64,000 nt of DNA from Microthyrium microscopicum (Eukaryota > Ascomycota > Dothideomycetes > Microthyriales > Microthyriaceae). The notes below the pieces were generated by a model that saw nothing but the letters and a program-made list of their open reading frames with translations, did no database searches and had not been told where the DNA came from. A program made the translations under genes and the position numbers. Of the stretch, positions 10,851 through 22,486 are shown piece after piece. The number at the start of each line of letters is the position of its first letter. Within the stretch, counting starts at the first letter, position 1. The stretch covers positions 1,879,481-1,943,480 of the forward strand of contig MU004232.1 of assembly GCA_010405405.1 (NCBI GenBank), read 5' to 3'.

Positions 10851-12255
10851 TACTGAAAGAGGAAGGTGTCTCGAGGAGCGAACGGGAGATAAAATGGTTG
10901 AATGTGGCTTAGTGAGTTTCAAGAGACTCAATCTCTTGAACTGTGATGTTTTCTTGTATATAAAACTTTGAGTTTCTATGAATCGGAAGCCGGAAAGTCG
11001 ACACGAATTTCGCCAGTAGTGGAAAGGACTGTAGATAAGCAGAAAATGCCAAGTGTGATGAAATGATTGTAATTGATAACGATCGTGGTTAAACGAGTGT
11101 GAAACTATACTGCAGAGAATGAAGTTGATTTTGATGATGTGACTGGGCAAGAGGCGATGGTCTCTACAACTTTATACATTCTTGCGACTTCTTCCGGTTC
11201 CGACAACAAGGAACCATGATGCGACGGTTCTATCATTCTTGGTAGACCTCTATATTCCGCACGTGTACCAGCATACTAGGTAACAGAACAATTGGTAGCA
11301 CTAGTTATTACAATATCCCGGCCACGAGAGGCACCTCGTTAGTGTGGCACTAAGAAAAGGAGGAAGAATGTTTTTTGGTACACGATGATAGTTGAGGCGT
11401 AATATGTGATCTCTCCATGCTTAACTCGTGTAAATATCCCCTTATCATCAGAGATTAAGAACCCAAAAGCCACGGGCTCCTTTCTATCTCCAAATTAAGC
11501 ATTGTCCAAGAATTAGTTTAGAGCTTGATTTGATAAGTACCTAGGCACTATCAGGTAGCAGCAAAGCAGAACTCAAGCCACGAGCTAAGAGCAGTGGCTG
11601 TGAAATCGCCGCTTTTGGTGAACCAGGAACCATTCCTTGTCGCTACTTTGACTAAATTAGTAGTGTTTCGTTAAGGGGTTCAAGTTTCACCATTCGTCAT
11701 GACAGGATTGTTTGTGTGTACTTTGTCTCATCGTGTTTAACGGTACCCAAATTCATCATCACTGAAAGTTTTGTTCTTCTGAGGGTGAGCTCAGAGTTCT
11801 TCAATCCTACGTGGAGAGTTAGTTGAAACATCTTCCAGAAGGCTAGAATAAGTGGCGACATTCTACCAATCTCTAGCGCTAGCAATTGTATACGACGCTT
11901 TTCAAGACGCGAACACAAGATCTGGGCAAATGCAAGGTAGAGAGACAAGCGCATTTGATGAGAACGCAAAAACAAGAGCTTTTCTAAGACCCTGCCTTTA
12001 CTCTGCCTTACTCCGTATAGTCATTTTGCTTATGAGAGTAGAGAATCTGTTGCATGAACATATTAGGTATTGCTTTTGCGTATCTGAATCTACTTCTTCC
12101 AATCAATTTGCAGATATCTCAATACATGACTAGGTGCTTTTTAACAAAGTTGAGTGCCCATGTCCGACATGCACGTCTTTGAAAATGTTGTGAGAGACCT
12201 CAAAAGGACGACTTAAACCAAATATCATACCATTCGAACCTGTTCTGAATCCCGT
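10851..12255. other. Intergenic region, no gene seen
   Basis: 1.4 kb holding the promoter of the small minus-strand gene, including a short inverted repeat (AAGAGA ... TCTCTT, 10921-10937), and the 3' flank of the F-box gene. ORFs at 11697-11975 and 11852-12133 overlap each other on opposite strands and look random. Confidence 0.4.
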
Positions 12256-14325
12256 TCATTCGTAGTCTTCATCACCAGAGGGCTCACTATCAAGCAGATC
12301 GCTTTCCCGTAGTTCCTGAGTCCGTGGTCGTTGATCACCAATGCTGATGTTGACGACCTCACACATACCCAGAGTGCTACCCGGAGCCTTGAGAGCAGCA
12401 AACACTCGACTCTTCAGTGAGGCTGCAAAGAGATCGTCCTCGTCTTCGATGGTTGGTCGGCGAGGGCGCAATCGTCGGGTGCTTGCAGAGTCACTAGCTG
12501 TGGCATCCGACTTTGGCGGCGAGGCTGGAGCAGCGGCTCGGAGTTTGGCCTGGTTCCATTGGCGGTAGGCCCGTTTGGAGACGAGATGTGGTGATGGTTC
12601 ATCTGAAACTCGAAGGAACACTTCTTCAAATTTAGATACCCATTGGTCGCGGAACGTGGCACGTTGCTTCCATCCTAAGCCGCCGACTGAGGCAGAGATT
12701 TCGAGGTGGCGAAGATTTGGGAGCTCTTGAGATGAATCGATGATGGATTTGAAGAACATCTCTGCTGCAGGACCTTCCCAATGTCGCAGATGGAGTATCT
12801 CCAAATGAATCAATGAGCTTGGCCAAGTAGGAACGCAGGTTTCGTTGATGATATTGTCGAACCAGGTGTCGTAGACTTTTGATCGATCGTCGGGATCGAA
12901 ATATATGAGCTCCATACGTAGATCTTCAAGATGAGGACAAGTTTTTTTCAAGCATTGAAGGAAGTTGAGATCCAAGCTTGGATTATGATCGAGAACTAGC
13001 GTTTTTAGTGAGTTTCCTTGCTCAAGGTATGCTTGTAAATGTTCAGATCGCAGCCAATGGCAACAGTGTATATCCAACTTTGTCAGTGTTGAAGGCAAGC
13101 GGTTGAGCCACGGCCCTGTGACTATATCACAATATTCGAATCTCATGTTTCTTAAACGCGGCAGAGCTTGAATTGCCGTAGATAATGGATCGGTTGCACC
13201 ATAGTCTGGTGGTATATATGTGGCTTGATTGGACTTTAAAACCACTTCAGGGTTGGCTTGATTGAGAGTTGTCGGAGTCATGTCGAGAAAACTTTCAGTT
13301 GCAGTCTTCGTGAAATTGAAGTTTGTCAATGTGAGATGTTTGATCTTGGACAGGGGCATTTGTTGATGACAATTTAGGATGAACTTCCAGCGATCGGATG
13401 CGTCTAGTTCCTGGTCCACCGGCATCATCTTCATGTTCCAATTCCATGACTTCAAGGGTGGGTCTACACGCCCTATCTCGCTGATTAAATCTGTAGGCAT
13501 TTGCCAATACCGTTCAGTCGCTACCGTAGCATTTCCTCGAAGCGCGTGATCTTTAGGACTCCATATGTTGAGGTGAGCTAGCTGTGGCAATTGTTTGACG
13601 AGCGCAACCAGATCAAAAGTAGTGCCAAGACATCTCTCGTCAATTTCCAGTCGTTTGACTTTGCTGTGATAGTTGATGAAATGTCTGGAGGTAGGTGCCA
13701 TCATATGACCAAAAAAAAGTTCGATTCGTGTGCTTGTATAGAGCGGTGGATTGCGATACAGCGCGGCCAAGGCTGGCTCCGAGTAGTCTTTGCAAGTTTT
13801 AGCTGCACCAGCCAACCAAGATGAGCCCGCTTTTTGGCCGGTAGGATAGAGCGCAAAGCCAAAGTCAAAGATGCTGAGCATAACCTCGTAGGGCAAGGTA
13901 TGCCAGAGTGGTGAGATTCCATCAGTGGGAATTTGAGGTCCTTTGGGAACTTTACGGCGTTTTGGTCTATCCTCTCGAGGCTCACGTGCTGGACGTGTTG
14001 CACGACGTCTTGATGGTGATGCTTTTGGGGCGGTTGCAGCTCTAGTACGCTTTGCAATTGGCCGAGTGGCTAATCGGCGACGTTTTGGAGCCGGCAACTC
14101 GAGATGCTCTTCTCCAGACTCAGACTCATCACCAGAAAAACCTTCATCGGATGATAGCTCTTTGAGAGACTGAACTTTTTGTCGACTAGCACGAGTTGAA
14201 TGGCGTGTTGGTGGAGACCGGGATCCGTCAGAGCCAAAAGATGCATCATCTTCATCGATGTTGTCGAAGCTGAGTTCGCGGTATGACACACGAGTTGCCC
14301 GCGATCTTGCGCCGCGCGGAGCCAT
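12256..14325 (-). CDS. F-box/LRR-like protein with basic Ser-rich N-terminus
   Basis: A single exon of 689 residues if started at MAPRGARSRATRV (14325); the frame is open to an earlier ATG at 14397, but that adds a hydrophobic stretch unlike this family. Residues 1-135 are Ser/Arg/Glu-rich with a nuclear-localisation-like KRRRLATRP. Then comes an F-box-like segment (SPLWHTLPYEVMLSIFDFG) and LRR-like repeats such as LPQLAHLNIWS, LPRLRNMRFEYCDI and CPHLEDLRMELIYF. Such proteins recruit substrates to SCF ubiquitin ligases through Skp1; the substrate is unknown. An acidic Ser-rich C-terminus ends the protein. It is not closely related to the four F-box paralogues at 28-44 kb. Confidence 0.8.
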   Translation of the reverse strand: MAPRGARSRATRVSYRELSFDNIDEDDASFGSDGSRSPPTRHSTRASRQKVQSLKELSSDEGFSGDESESGEEHLELPAPKRRRLATRPIAKRTRAATAPKASPSRRRATRPAREPREDRPKRRKVPKGPQIPTDGISPLWHTLPYEVMLSIFDFGFALYPTGQKAGSSWLAGAAKTCKDYSEPALAALYRNPPLYTSTRIELFFGHMMAPTSRHFINYHSKVKRLEIDERCLGTTFDLVALVKQLPQLAHLNIWSPKDHALRGNATVATERYWQMPTDLISEIGRVDPPLKSWNWNMKMMPVDQELDASDRWKFILNCHQQMPLSKIKHLTLTNFNFTKTATESFLDMTPTTLNQANPEVVLKSNQATYIPPDYGATDPLSTAIQALPRLRNMRFEYCDIVTGPWLNRLPSTLTKLDIHCCHWLRSEHLQAYLEQGNSLKTLVLDHNPSLDLNFLQCLKKTCPHLEDLRMELIYFDPDDRSKVYDTWFDNIINETCVPTWPSSLIHLEILHLRHWEGPAAEMFFKSIIDSSQELPNLRHLEISASVGGLGWKQRATFRDQWVSKFEEVFLRVSDEPSPHLVSKRAYRQWNQAKLRAAAPASPPKSDATASDSASTRRLRPRRPTIEDEDDLFAASLKSRVFAALKAPGSTLGMCEVVNISIGDQRPRTQELRESDLLDSEPSGDEDYE

Positions 14326-14621
14326 GATGAGGCGAATGAATAAGTGGTGATGGAGTTCGAGGACGGATGACAGGAAGGCTGCAGCTCGAAAGCTCACTTG
14401 AAGAGTACAGGGTTGCCTTTTACAAGCGTCACTGCCAAGACGCTAGCTGAATTCAGTTACTGCCTGCATTAGCGTTAACCTTATCTTTGAATATCCGCGC
14501 TGATCAACACACGACATTTGAGATGCGGAGAGTATCGTGACTGGTAGAAATCGCGTCTTCTATTGATAATCGTGAGGTTTGAAGTGTCAGGTTTGGAATG
14601 TGCGGTTTTGACATCTCAGAC

Positions 14622-15777
14622 TCAACTGAACCGTCTCGCCGCTCTTAAGCGACGCATCATAGCACTATTGCTGGAAGATGGGCTGGGAGCGATTTCTGAT
14701 GTCTCCATCACAACATCGCTGACTCCACTCCAACGGCCTCTTCTCACCCCCGAGCGCCGTCTACGATCACTGCTCCGTGTGTAGCTCACAAAGCTCGTCT
14801 CTAGCATGTCGCCCACTGACCGATCAAGCTCTGCCTGATCCACACTCACATCCTCGCCTCCATCTCCATCTTCCATACCAGAATCATCATCAGAAGATGT
14901 CTCCTCTTCAGTGTCCGTATGTTGATAACTTCCAGCTTCAGGAATGTCTTCGTCAAGATCTCGATCGATACCAAGGTCGCGCATGTCCTGTGCTCTGCCA
15001 TCTAGCTCCGCGTCTTCTGCATCCAAGTATCCTTGTGTTTGGCTAGGACTGAATCCATCGCCGCCTACCAGACCAATTCCGCCTACTAAACTGCCTTCAA
15101 GCAGACTCTCTTCGTTGAAACGGCTCGGCGCATGGCCGGTAGCCTGCGTATTATCGATGCTGTTTTCTTCATCACTCTCATCTTCATCTTCATCGTCTTC
15201 ATCGTCCTCATCTTCCATCTCCATTGCGTCTGCGTCAGGGATATCTTCATCCAAATCGCGCTCTCCAGCCTCATTCAGTTGTTCCTGTCCTTCTGGCATT
15301 TGTGCTGCTTGAGCAGCGCGCTCTTCTGCATATCGTTCTTCTCGTCGTTGTAGTTCCGCCTGCTCGCGTCGCTCAATGTCCTCGTCTATTCTCGCTTGTA
15401 ACGTCTTTGCGACACCCGGTGGGCGAATCCAATTGGCTCCGAACCGTCTGACATTTTGCTTTCGTTGTTCGATCAGCTGCTCGTCAGCAATGAGCTGGTT
15501 CAATAGAGCTTGTGTGCGGGCATGATGGACGTGAACAGCGGGTCTATGGGCGGCATTATGGTGGTGATGGTTATGTTGATGCGATGTCTGTTGTTGATTG
15601 CCGTGAGATGAAGCATGTTGGCGGTTATTGGATGTGGTATCTTCGTTTCCTAGGGGTATTGGCCGAAATGGAGATGAGGACCAAAAGTCCTACAGTACAT
15701 AGTTAGTCCACTGTCCGTTGCGCCGGGTAGAGTAATATGCTCACATCTCTCGGGGGTAGATATGGTAACGATAGCAT
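14622..15777 (-). CDS. Anaphase-promoting complex subunit 15 (Apc15/Mnd2-like)
   Basis: Exon 1 (15777-15745) encodes only MLSLPYLPPRD; a 55-nt intron (15744-15690) follows; exon 2 (15689-14622) gives a total of 366 residues. The short first exon and the segment EQLIEQRKQNVRRFGANWIR followed by RPPGV are, to my recollection, the hallmark of fungal Apc15. A His/Gln-rich stretch precedes this motif. Acidic runs (EDEDDEDDEDEDESDEE) and the repeated RDLDEDIP element fill the middle. In the known complex this subunit modulates mitotic-checkpoint control of APC/C. It lies 296 bp upstream of the F-box gene on the same strand. Confidence 0.8.
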
Positions 15778-16362
15778 TGTGGTCGATCGCCCACACGTGA
15801 GAAATGCGTCGCGTAATGTCAGAAGAGAAGTTCAACGACTGGAACTGCGCGTATGATGCCGAAAACTAGAATGATAAAGCAGCCGCCGGTTTGTGGTTGT
15901 TGTTGTTTCGTGTTATTGCTCACGTCTTGATTGGCAGTGACGACCAACATCTCGCAATGCACGGACCATTCGATTTCCGGATATCTCAACTTCAGATCGT
16001 ACGCAGTATTCATCTCAAGATTTTTCATTCATTGCGATTCCTTCCTGTTCAAACTGTGCGCATCTGATCCCATGCTATTGAAACAACTCCAATGGCTACT
16101 TCGGCCGGTTAGCTGTGTGCAACGGTTTGATCTCCTTCTTGAAGCGCAGCACGATACCGATGGCATTCACCTCTTTTATAGAGGCATAACAAAAGCGAAC
16201 AAGATAGAGAATCAGCAAACAAACATTTCATTAGCTATTATCATCCCCCTACGTCAAAAGCATTAACATCCAGATCAACAGCAGCTTTGCCTCCACCAAG
16301 AATCGACATGCGAGAATTCCTACTCTCCTCGCATCCTAACTTTCCAAAGCGCCCGGATAGAT
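15778..16362. other. Intergenic region, no gene seen
   Basis: 585 bp between the Apc15-like start and the 3' end of the Pro/Gln-rich gene. It contains the Apc15 promoter and no convincing gene. Confidence 0.4.
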
Positions 16363-18081
16363 CTAAAAGTTTGCACTAGACATAGTCGCGAACGCGGAAG
16401 CCGATGCCGCCGCAGCCGCCTGCGCACTTGCAAGTCCCATCGCAGCCGTATGCGCCGCAGCAGCACTATTCGCCGCCGCCGCAGCATTAGCTGCTCCGTT
16501 CATGCTGCTCATAGCGCCATGTGCTGCACTTGCTCCACTGGCCATACTATGCGCGGTTCCCAGATGCTCTACGATCTCCACGCCTACGACTGTCGCCACT
16601 ACAGCACCTCCAACTGCCATGGCGATGTGTCGCTTCTTGGTGTTCTTTAGTGTCTCTTTGGACTTGTCGTAGGTCTTTTCGGCAACGTCTTTGGTTTTTT
16701 CGAAAGTCTTTCCGGCCATCCTTTTGGCTTTGTCTTGCAAGCTTTCGTGTCCGGAGGCTTCGGGGTTTGGAGTGGTGGGTTTGTTTGCGGTGGGGATGGG
16801 CGGTGCGAAAGAAGGTGTCTTTTCGGGCGGGTAGGAGCTGGGTGTTGGTGGGTTGCTGTCGTTTGTGTATGGCGGTGGAGGGGCGAAGTATTGGGTTTGC
16901 TCAGAAGGATGTGCTGGGCTTGGTGTATTCGCGGATGGGGGAGGAGGGAAGTATTGTCCCTGCTCTGGTGCTTGCGACGTGTTTGGTGGTGCGATTGTCG
17001 GTGGAGGAGGAAAGTATTGTCCTTGCTCTGCTACCTGCAGCTGGTTTGGCGTCCCGTTTGCTGTTGGCGGCGGTGCGAAGTACTGTCCCTGTGGCAGACC
17101 CTGTGATTGTACTGGTGTTGAAGCTGCACATGGCGGAGGAGGATAAATCTGGTGCTGCTGAGCTCCTGGAGTCTGTATTGGGCTTGGACTTGATGATGGA
17201 GGCGGAGGAGGATAACCCTGCTGGTGGTATAATTCTGGTGTTTGCGCATAGTTTAGTTTCATGCCGTAGGCTGGCGGAGATTGAACAGAAGAAGACTGCT
17301 GCCATTGGGATGGAGACTGGGCTGGGCTTGCCGTGCTGGCTGGATGCATATAGGCCTGGCTTTGCATCTGATGCGCCTGGCTTGTGCTCACTGATGGAGA
17401 AGGCATATGCCATTGCGGCTGCGCACTCTGACCTTGTGGTTTGGATGCCATTGGTACGGGTGGAGGCATTCCATATTGTGCGGGTTGGCTGTGTGTCGAT
17501 GGTGGTTCTGCATGCGCACTCGGATACCCTGGTTGTGCTGCATATGGATAAGGCGATATCTCCGGCTGAATGGGCTGCGACGACTGGCCTGGAGCTACCT
17601 GCGAATATGAGTATACAGGAGATGCAGATGTTGGTTGCTGATATCCATGGTAGCTTGGAACTGCTGTCTGATTCTGTAAAGGTGTTGGAGGTGCCGCTAC
17701 TTGCTGCGAATGCTCATGCTGATTGTATGGAGGAATTGAGCCATGAGACTGATAGTCATAACGTGATGCAGCAGGCGCAATTGGCCCAGTCTGCGATGTG
17801 TTTGGCGGCTGCCATTGCTCATAGCCAGCTGCTGCTAGGGGTGGTGTCTGCAATACTTGATGTTGACTTGAAGGGTAATAATTCTGGAGCACTGGTTGAG
17901 AGGACAGAGCCTGCTGATCTGTCGCATTGTTTGCGCTGCTATTCAACCATGAGAATTGTTGTTGATGTTGTGGTCGTGAAGGCATGCCCCTGGATTGAGA
18001 CTCATGATTATCTGGTGTTGCTGTATGTTGAGGAGGAACGTGATAGCCTTGGGGCTCATGGTGGGAGTTAAGAGAATCCAT
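16363..18081 (-). CDS. Pro/Gln-rich protein with LEA-like helix, membrane segment and Ala-rich tail
   Basis: A single exon, 572 residues from MDSLNSHHEPQ (18081). About the first 430 residues are low-complexity Pro, Gln, Ser and Tyr, with four tandem units of the form EQGQYFPPPPTA. Next is a charged segment (AKRMAGKTFEKTKDVAEKTY) whose periodicity resembles group-3 LEA repeats. It is followed by a likely membrane helix (HIAMAVGGAVVATVVGVEIV) and an 80-residue Ala/Ser/Met tail. The order suggests a tail-inserted membrane protein with a disordered Pro-rich domain. I do not know the family. A 516-codon plus-strand frame lies antisense to it and comes from the composition bias. Confidence 0.75.
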   Translation of the reverse strand: MDSLNSHHEPQGYHVPPQHTATPDNHESQSRGMPSRPQHQQQFSWLNSSANNATDQQALSSQPVLQNYYPSSQHQVLQTPPLAAAGYEQWQPPNTSQTGPIAPAASRYDYQSHGSIPPYNQHEHSQQVAAPPTPLQNQTAVPSYHGYQQPTSASPVYSYSQVAPGQSSQPIQPEISPYPYAAQPGYPSAHAEPPSTHSQPAQYGMPPPVPMASKPQGQSAQPQWHMPSPSVSTSQAHQMQSQAYMHPASTASPAQSPSQWQQSSSVQSPPAYGMKLNYAQTPELYHQQGYPPPPPSSSPSPIQTPGAQQHQIYPPPPCAASTPVQSQGLPQGQYFAPPPTANGTPNQLQVAEQGQYFPPPPTIAPPNTSQAPEQGQYFPPPPSANTPSPAHPSEQTQYFAPPPPYTNDSNPPTPSSYPPEKTPSFAPPIPTANKPTTPNPEASGHESLQDKAKRMAGKTFEKTKDVAEKTYDKSKETLKNTKKRHIAMAVGGAVVATVVGVEIVEHLGTAHSMASGASAAHGAMSSMNGAANAAAAANSAAAAHTAAMGLASAQAAAAASASAFATMSSANF

Positions 18082-19848
18082 TGTAAACAACTCTTAGATG
18101 TATCGAAATTGAGAAGCTCTTATGGAAATGATCTGCGACGATGGCAATGAACTGCCTTTCTGGCGTGGTAGCTGAAAGGAATATACTCCGATGGCTAAGG
18201 CGCCATCCCCTAAATCAAGCTTGTCAAGCTTTCCAGTCTACCCCGGATTAAGTTACACAATCTCGTTAAGAAGTAATCTAGAAAGCCTCCTGCAAAGCTG
18301 CTTGGCTGGGATATCAAGCCAAATCGATTTATTCATTATGATTGGGTAAAAGTAAGCCACTTTCACGATGTGTTTTCAGCTGAAATGCGGTTGACCGCGC
18401 AAAAGGTACATATGGTTCTAGGCCCAAAGGCGCAGTCTGATATGAGGCTCAAAATCTATAAACAGCGTTGATCTCGGCTTCTGAGAGTTCTGTATCTTTC
18501 GAAATATCATTTTACCTCAAGTTCCTATTTCAAAAATAAAAAATGATAGCCTAGGAGGTGACAGAATATTTAAAAATTGCTATAGATAAACATTTAGGTA
18601 CTTCTAGAATATGCTGTCCCTCGGATTCGAACACTTTGGCTGGATTTCGAATTCTTTGTCAATACTGTCTATCAGGTTGGTATTCGGCAATACTACAAAA
18701 CTTCACACATCAAACAAATGGATTTGTGGGAGCTGCAGTCCATCCATATTCTCCACGTCGAGACCAATTATCGCTCTGATTGCGTCACTAACGTACGGCC
18801 GGAGGGCAACACATCTCTCTCAGACTTCAAACATAAGACGGTACCTCAGTGACCAAATGGCAATTCTCACGGAAGGAGGAGGATCCCGTCTTACTAATCC
18901 TTTGTATGGCTTGGATACGTTAGTCCGAGCTATGGAAACGGGACATCAACGGAGAAAGTACCTAGGTAGCTGGCTTTCACAGGCGATGACTAGAGAGTTT
19001 CGTAGAAAATACCGGTGAAAGCGTTATATGCATACAGCATCGTTGCCTGTTCCCAGAACCGACACGCTCTCGGGATTCAAAGCCCTCACTGAGAGCCTCA
19101 AAGCACTTCAACACACGTTATGATTTTCAGCCTTGCGTTCAGCCTTGCCAAGTTGAACATCGCTATCGCTAAGCTCCACTCCTCATTCAAGCAGACCTTA
19201 GAACTTTCCAGTATGTATACTCTTGGGGAGCTGTTTCATATCAGTGCATCTATCAAAGAAAAAGTTCAGCTTTGATGGACGTCATGTGGGCACATACATG
19301 AGCATTTGAAGAAGCACTGATGTTAAAGAGCTAACGTGTCCTAAGACGCAGAGTTCACAAGCGTCTTAATTAATAAACAAGCGCAAGTTCATTCTCTCGG
19401 TCCTACTAAGCCAGATATTCAGTCCTAGGATGAATGATCGAACCTTTCTCGACATGATACTTTTTTCTGGTTTTCGAGGCTGTGATTGACCAGGTGAAGC
19501 TGAGGAATGCTCCGGCGTGGGTCGTAGGTTCCAATTAAACAAACTGCAACCACCAGCTGAAAGCGCTATTATTTTCAAATACTGAGGCATCAAAATTTAA
19601 TTGAAGAATTTTGAGCACTCCATTTTTGAATACTTCATAGGTTTAAGCTCTCGAGGTTTGCTCGCAAACCATATGCCCACAGTGGGAAGTGGATCTCAAG
19701 GAAGGGTAGACGCGGGGAGGTCTTGGTTGGAACTTGGGCAGGTTCTCTCTTGATTGCCACCACCACCACAGCGATCTCATCCACGACAAATTTGAAATCT
19801 TGATTATCAACTACTTTTGATAGAGTCTGTGCAGCAGACGGACCCAAG
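18082..19848. other. Intergenic region, no gene seen
   Basis: 1.77 kb between divergent genes. An ORF at 18611-19018 has no family features, no usual leader and no intron signals. The segment near 18530-18600 is AT-rich. No repeat pair or RNA gene is seen. Confidence 0.4.
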
Positions 19849-21438
19849 ATGTCTCTGGAAAAGCTCACCACTATTTCTCCCATAACTAACAAGCCTATCT
19901 TGACCCGCAACGGACTCTCCGATGACGATATCAAGTCCATCACCGCCAACGCCACCAAAGGCTTCCAAGCCTGGAAGAAAGTCGACTTTCCCAAGAGACT
20001 GGAAATCGTAGAAAAGGCTATCAAACTACTGGCCAAAAAGGAAGATGTTCTCGCCAAAGAACTCACTGAGCAAATGGGCCGCCCAATTGCATACACGGGC
20101 AAGGAGATACAGACTGCCGTGATGCGGGCCAAGTACCTCTGCAAAGTTGCTGAGGAGGCTTTGAAGGACACACCGGGAGATGCCGAAAAAGGATTTCAGC
20201 GCTACATTAAGAAGGTTCCAATTGGACCCGTCTTGGTTCTATTCGCTTGGAATGTAAGTCTTTTCTCCGGAGAGAACAATGCTACTGGTACATTTGATCT
20301 CAAATTAACTACTCGCCGACCAATATTGTCCACCTAATACCTGCCACCACGTATCTACGTGTATACACTGACATTAATCATAGTATCCTTATCTCATCTT
20401 GGTCAATTCGTTGATTCCTGCACTATTGGCTGGTAACTCTGTCATCCTCAAACCGTCACCCCAGACACCAACCATTGTGGAGCATGTTCAAGAAATATTC
20501 ACTGAAGCCGGTCTACCAACAAACGTCATCCAATATTTCCATTGTGGCTCACATGTTCAGCTCGAAGCTATCATGCGGTCTCCTGAGATTAAGCACGTTT
20601 GTTTCACCGGATCAGTGGCGGGTGGCCTTGCAGTCAAGAAAGCTGCCAGTGATAGGGTAGAATTGGGTACCGGCCTCGAACTTGGTGGGAAAGATCCTGC
20701 ATACATCCGATCTGACGTTGACATCAAATGGGCGGCCGAGGAAATTGTCGACGGGGCAGTGTTCAACTCAGGTCAAAGCTGTTGTAGCGTCGAAAGGGTA
20801 TATGTCTCGGAAGCTATACATGATGACTTTGTATCAGCTGTTCAGGATGTACTCAAGGGTTACATTCTCGGCGACCCATTCGACAAGAAGACAAATCTTG
20901 GTCCGGTGGTCTCCAAACGTTCCGCCGAAGCAATTACTTCACACGTCAAAGATGCTATCGAAAAGGGAGCAACGGATTCTACACCTGATAATGATTCGTT
21001 CAAATCTCCACCGGCAGATGGGAACTTTGTCGCTCCAACCCTGTTGACGAACGTCACACATGATATGGCGGTTATGACGGAGGAGACGTTTGGACCGATC
21101 ATCCCTATTATGAAAGTAAAGGATGACAAGCAAGCCGTTGAGCTCATGAATGACAGCCAGTTTGGTTTAACGGCCAGTATCTGGACCAAGGATGTTGCTA
21201 AAGGCCACGAGCTCGCTGAGGATGTGGAGGCTGGAACGGTTTTTGTCAACCGCTGCGACTATCCAAGTCCGGTAAGTTGGTTTTCTTCGTGTTTCACAGG
21301 CCACGTACTAATGCAGTGGCTCAGGATTTGGCGTGGACAGGATTCAAGGACTCTGGTAAAGGCCAGACTCTCAGTCGATATGGCTTCGATCAGTTCGTTA
21401 AGCTCAAGAGCTACCACATCAAGGACTATCCAAAGTAG
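19849..21438 (+). CDS. Aldehyde dehydrogenase family protein
   Basis: Exons 19849-20253, 20384-21271 and 21325-21438 join in phase 0 to give 468 residues. Family features in order are the NAD(P)-binding FAWNYPYLILVN (the canonical PWN is AWN here), KPSPQTP, FTGSVAGG, the catalytic-base motif ELGGKDPAYI, and the nucleophile Cys in FNSGQSCCSVERVYV. Near the end are EETFGPIIPI, FGLTASIWT and AWTGFKDSGKG. The sequence is close to uncharacterised succinate-semialdehyde-dehydrogenase-like enzymes, which oxidise an aldehyde to an acid. No N-terminal targeting signal is visible, so it is probably cytosolic. Introns of 130 and 53 nt were placed by phase and conserved motifs. The true substrate cannot be told from the sequence. 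Confidence 0.9.
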
Positions 21439-22486
21439 TCTTAGACAGCGGTTCTTGTCAGCTATGCTATTCGCCGTCGATGTCTTACTTTGGGAACACA
21501 AGCCTTCCATGACCTCAATGAAGTAAGCGCATCGTTGCAGTGGTCTTCGATATTGGTGGTTATGATAATATTCTGTCCTGAATATTGTTTTGAAATGACT
21601 TTGTCCTTGCTGCAAATTTACAACTGAGAATATCAGGAGCCATATATATTTACTCGTGGGGTATTGAGTAGGTATACCTTGTAAGACAGTTGTCAAAGGA
21701 TCTGTGGAATGGTCTAGTCCAATGCAAGGAGTGACACCAAACCACAAATTTAGAGGAACCATCCTGTATCCGTCCCTCGACAGGCGAACATGTATCACAG
21801 CGAATCCAACAACCTTTCTGAGTTCTTCACCGCATCTGCAGGATTTTGGCTTCGTGCTAACAGTCACATCGAAATATATCTGGCTCATGCTATCCAGACA
21901 TCGTTTTTGATAGGATATCAGAGTGACCTAGTTAACAATATAAACCTGCTTGATATTCTCTGTACTCCCACACATTCCATCGAGCCTTGTCGCCGTGTAG
22001 CCAACCAAGGACGACCGTATCAACACTACAGGAATGCAGGAAAAAGTGCTTGAGACTGCAAGGAATCATCACGCAGAAACTTCGCGTGGCCTTCCATTGC
22101 AGATTCTGTAATCTCCTGGGCTTTACAAGAATTCATAGCCAATTCATTCTTTGCTCGCCGAGCTAGTTTGGTTGTGCCAGTCTCACCCTTTCGATCTGTC
22201 GATCTTCAACTTCTTATATATTGACTATCTGCTCTGAAAGTCGTCTCGTGCTTCATCAATCAACCAGTCTCTCGTTTGCAACTGTCACTTTTCTGTTTTC
22301 AGTGAAGCTTTCTAGCTTTCACTTGCCTTTCGTTTAGTTCAGCAGCGTGTCCAAGCTTTCGTTTTTTTGATATTTGCCCCTCTGAGTACTTGTAGCTGCG
22401 TTTTCTCCCCACGATTTCACAGCTCTTACTTTCTTTTTTCTGTGTCAACCATTTTCAGTTTTCCTAGCACCATCACACTCGTTTCA
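21439..22486. other. Intergenic region with CT-rich promoter
   Basis: 1.05 kb. Its last 300 bp (about 22200-22486) are strongly CT-rich on the plus strand, as is common for highly expressed fungal genes, and lead into the next gene. Nothing else is recognised. Confidence 0.45.

Noticed and set aside
16521-18071. 516-codon plus-strand ORF opposite the Pro/Gln-rich gene
   Set aside because: It mirrors a biased Pro/Gln coding sequence on the other strand, contains no domain, and its composition (Leu/Val/Ala/Cys mix) follows from the reverse complement of CCN and CAG codons.
18611-19018. 135-codon plus-strand ORF in the 18-19.8 kb gap
   Set aside because: No domain, signal peptide, intron or usual leader was visible; it is within chance for this gap length.
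19635-20171. 178-codon minus-strand ORF over the start of the aldehyde dehydrogenase
   Set aside because: It is antisense to a well-conserved exon and carries no family feature.
21259-21888. 209-codon minus-strand ORF at the 3' end of the aldehyde dehydrogenase
   Set aside because: Its C-terminal part is the antisense of a conserved exon and the rest is unstructured 3' flank.
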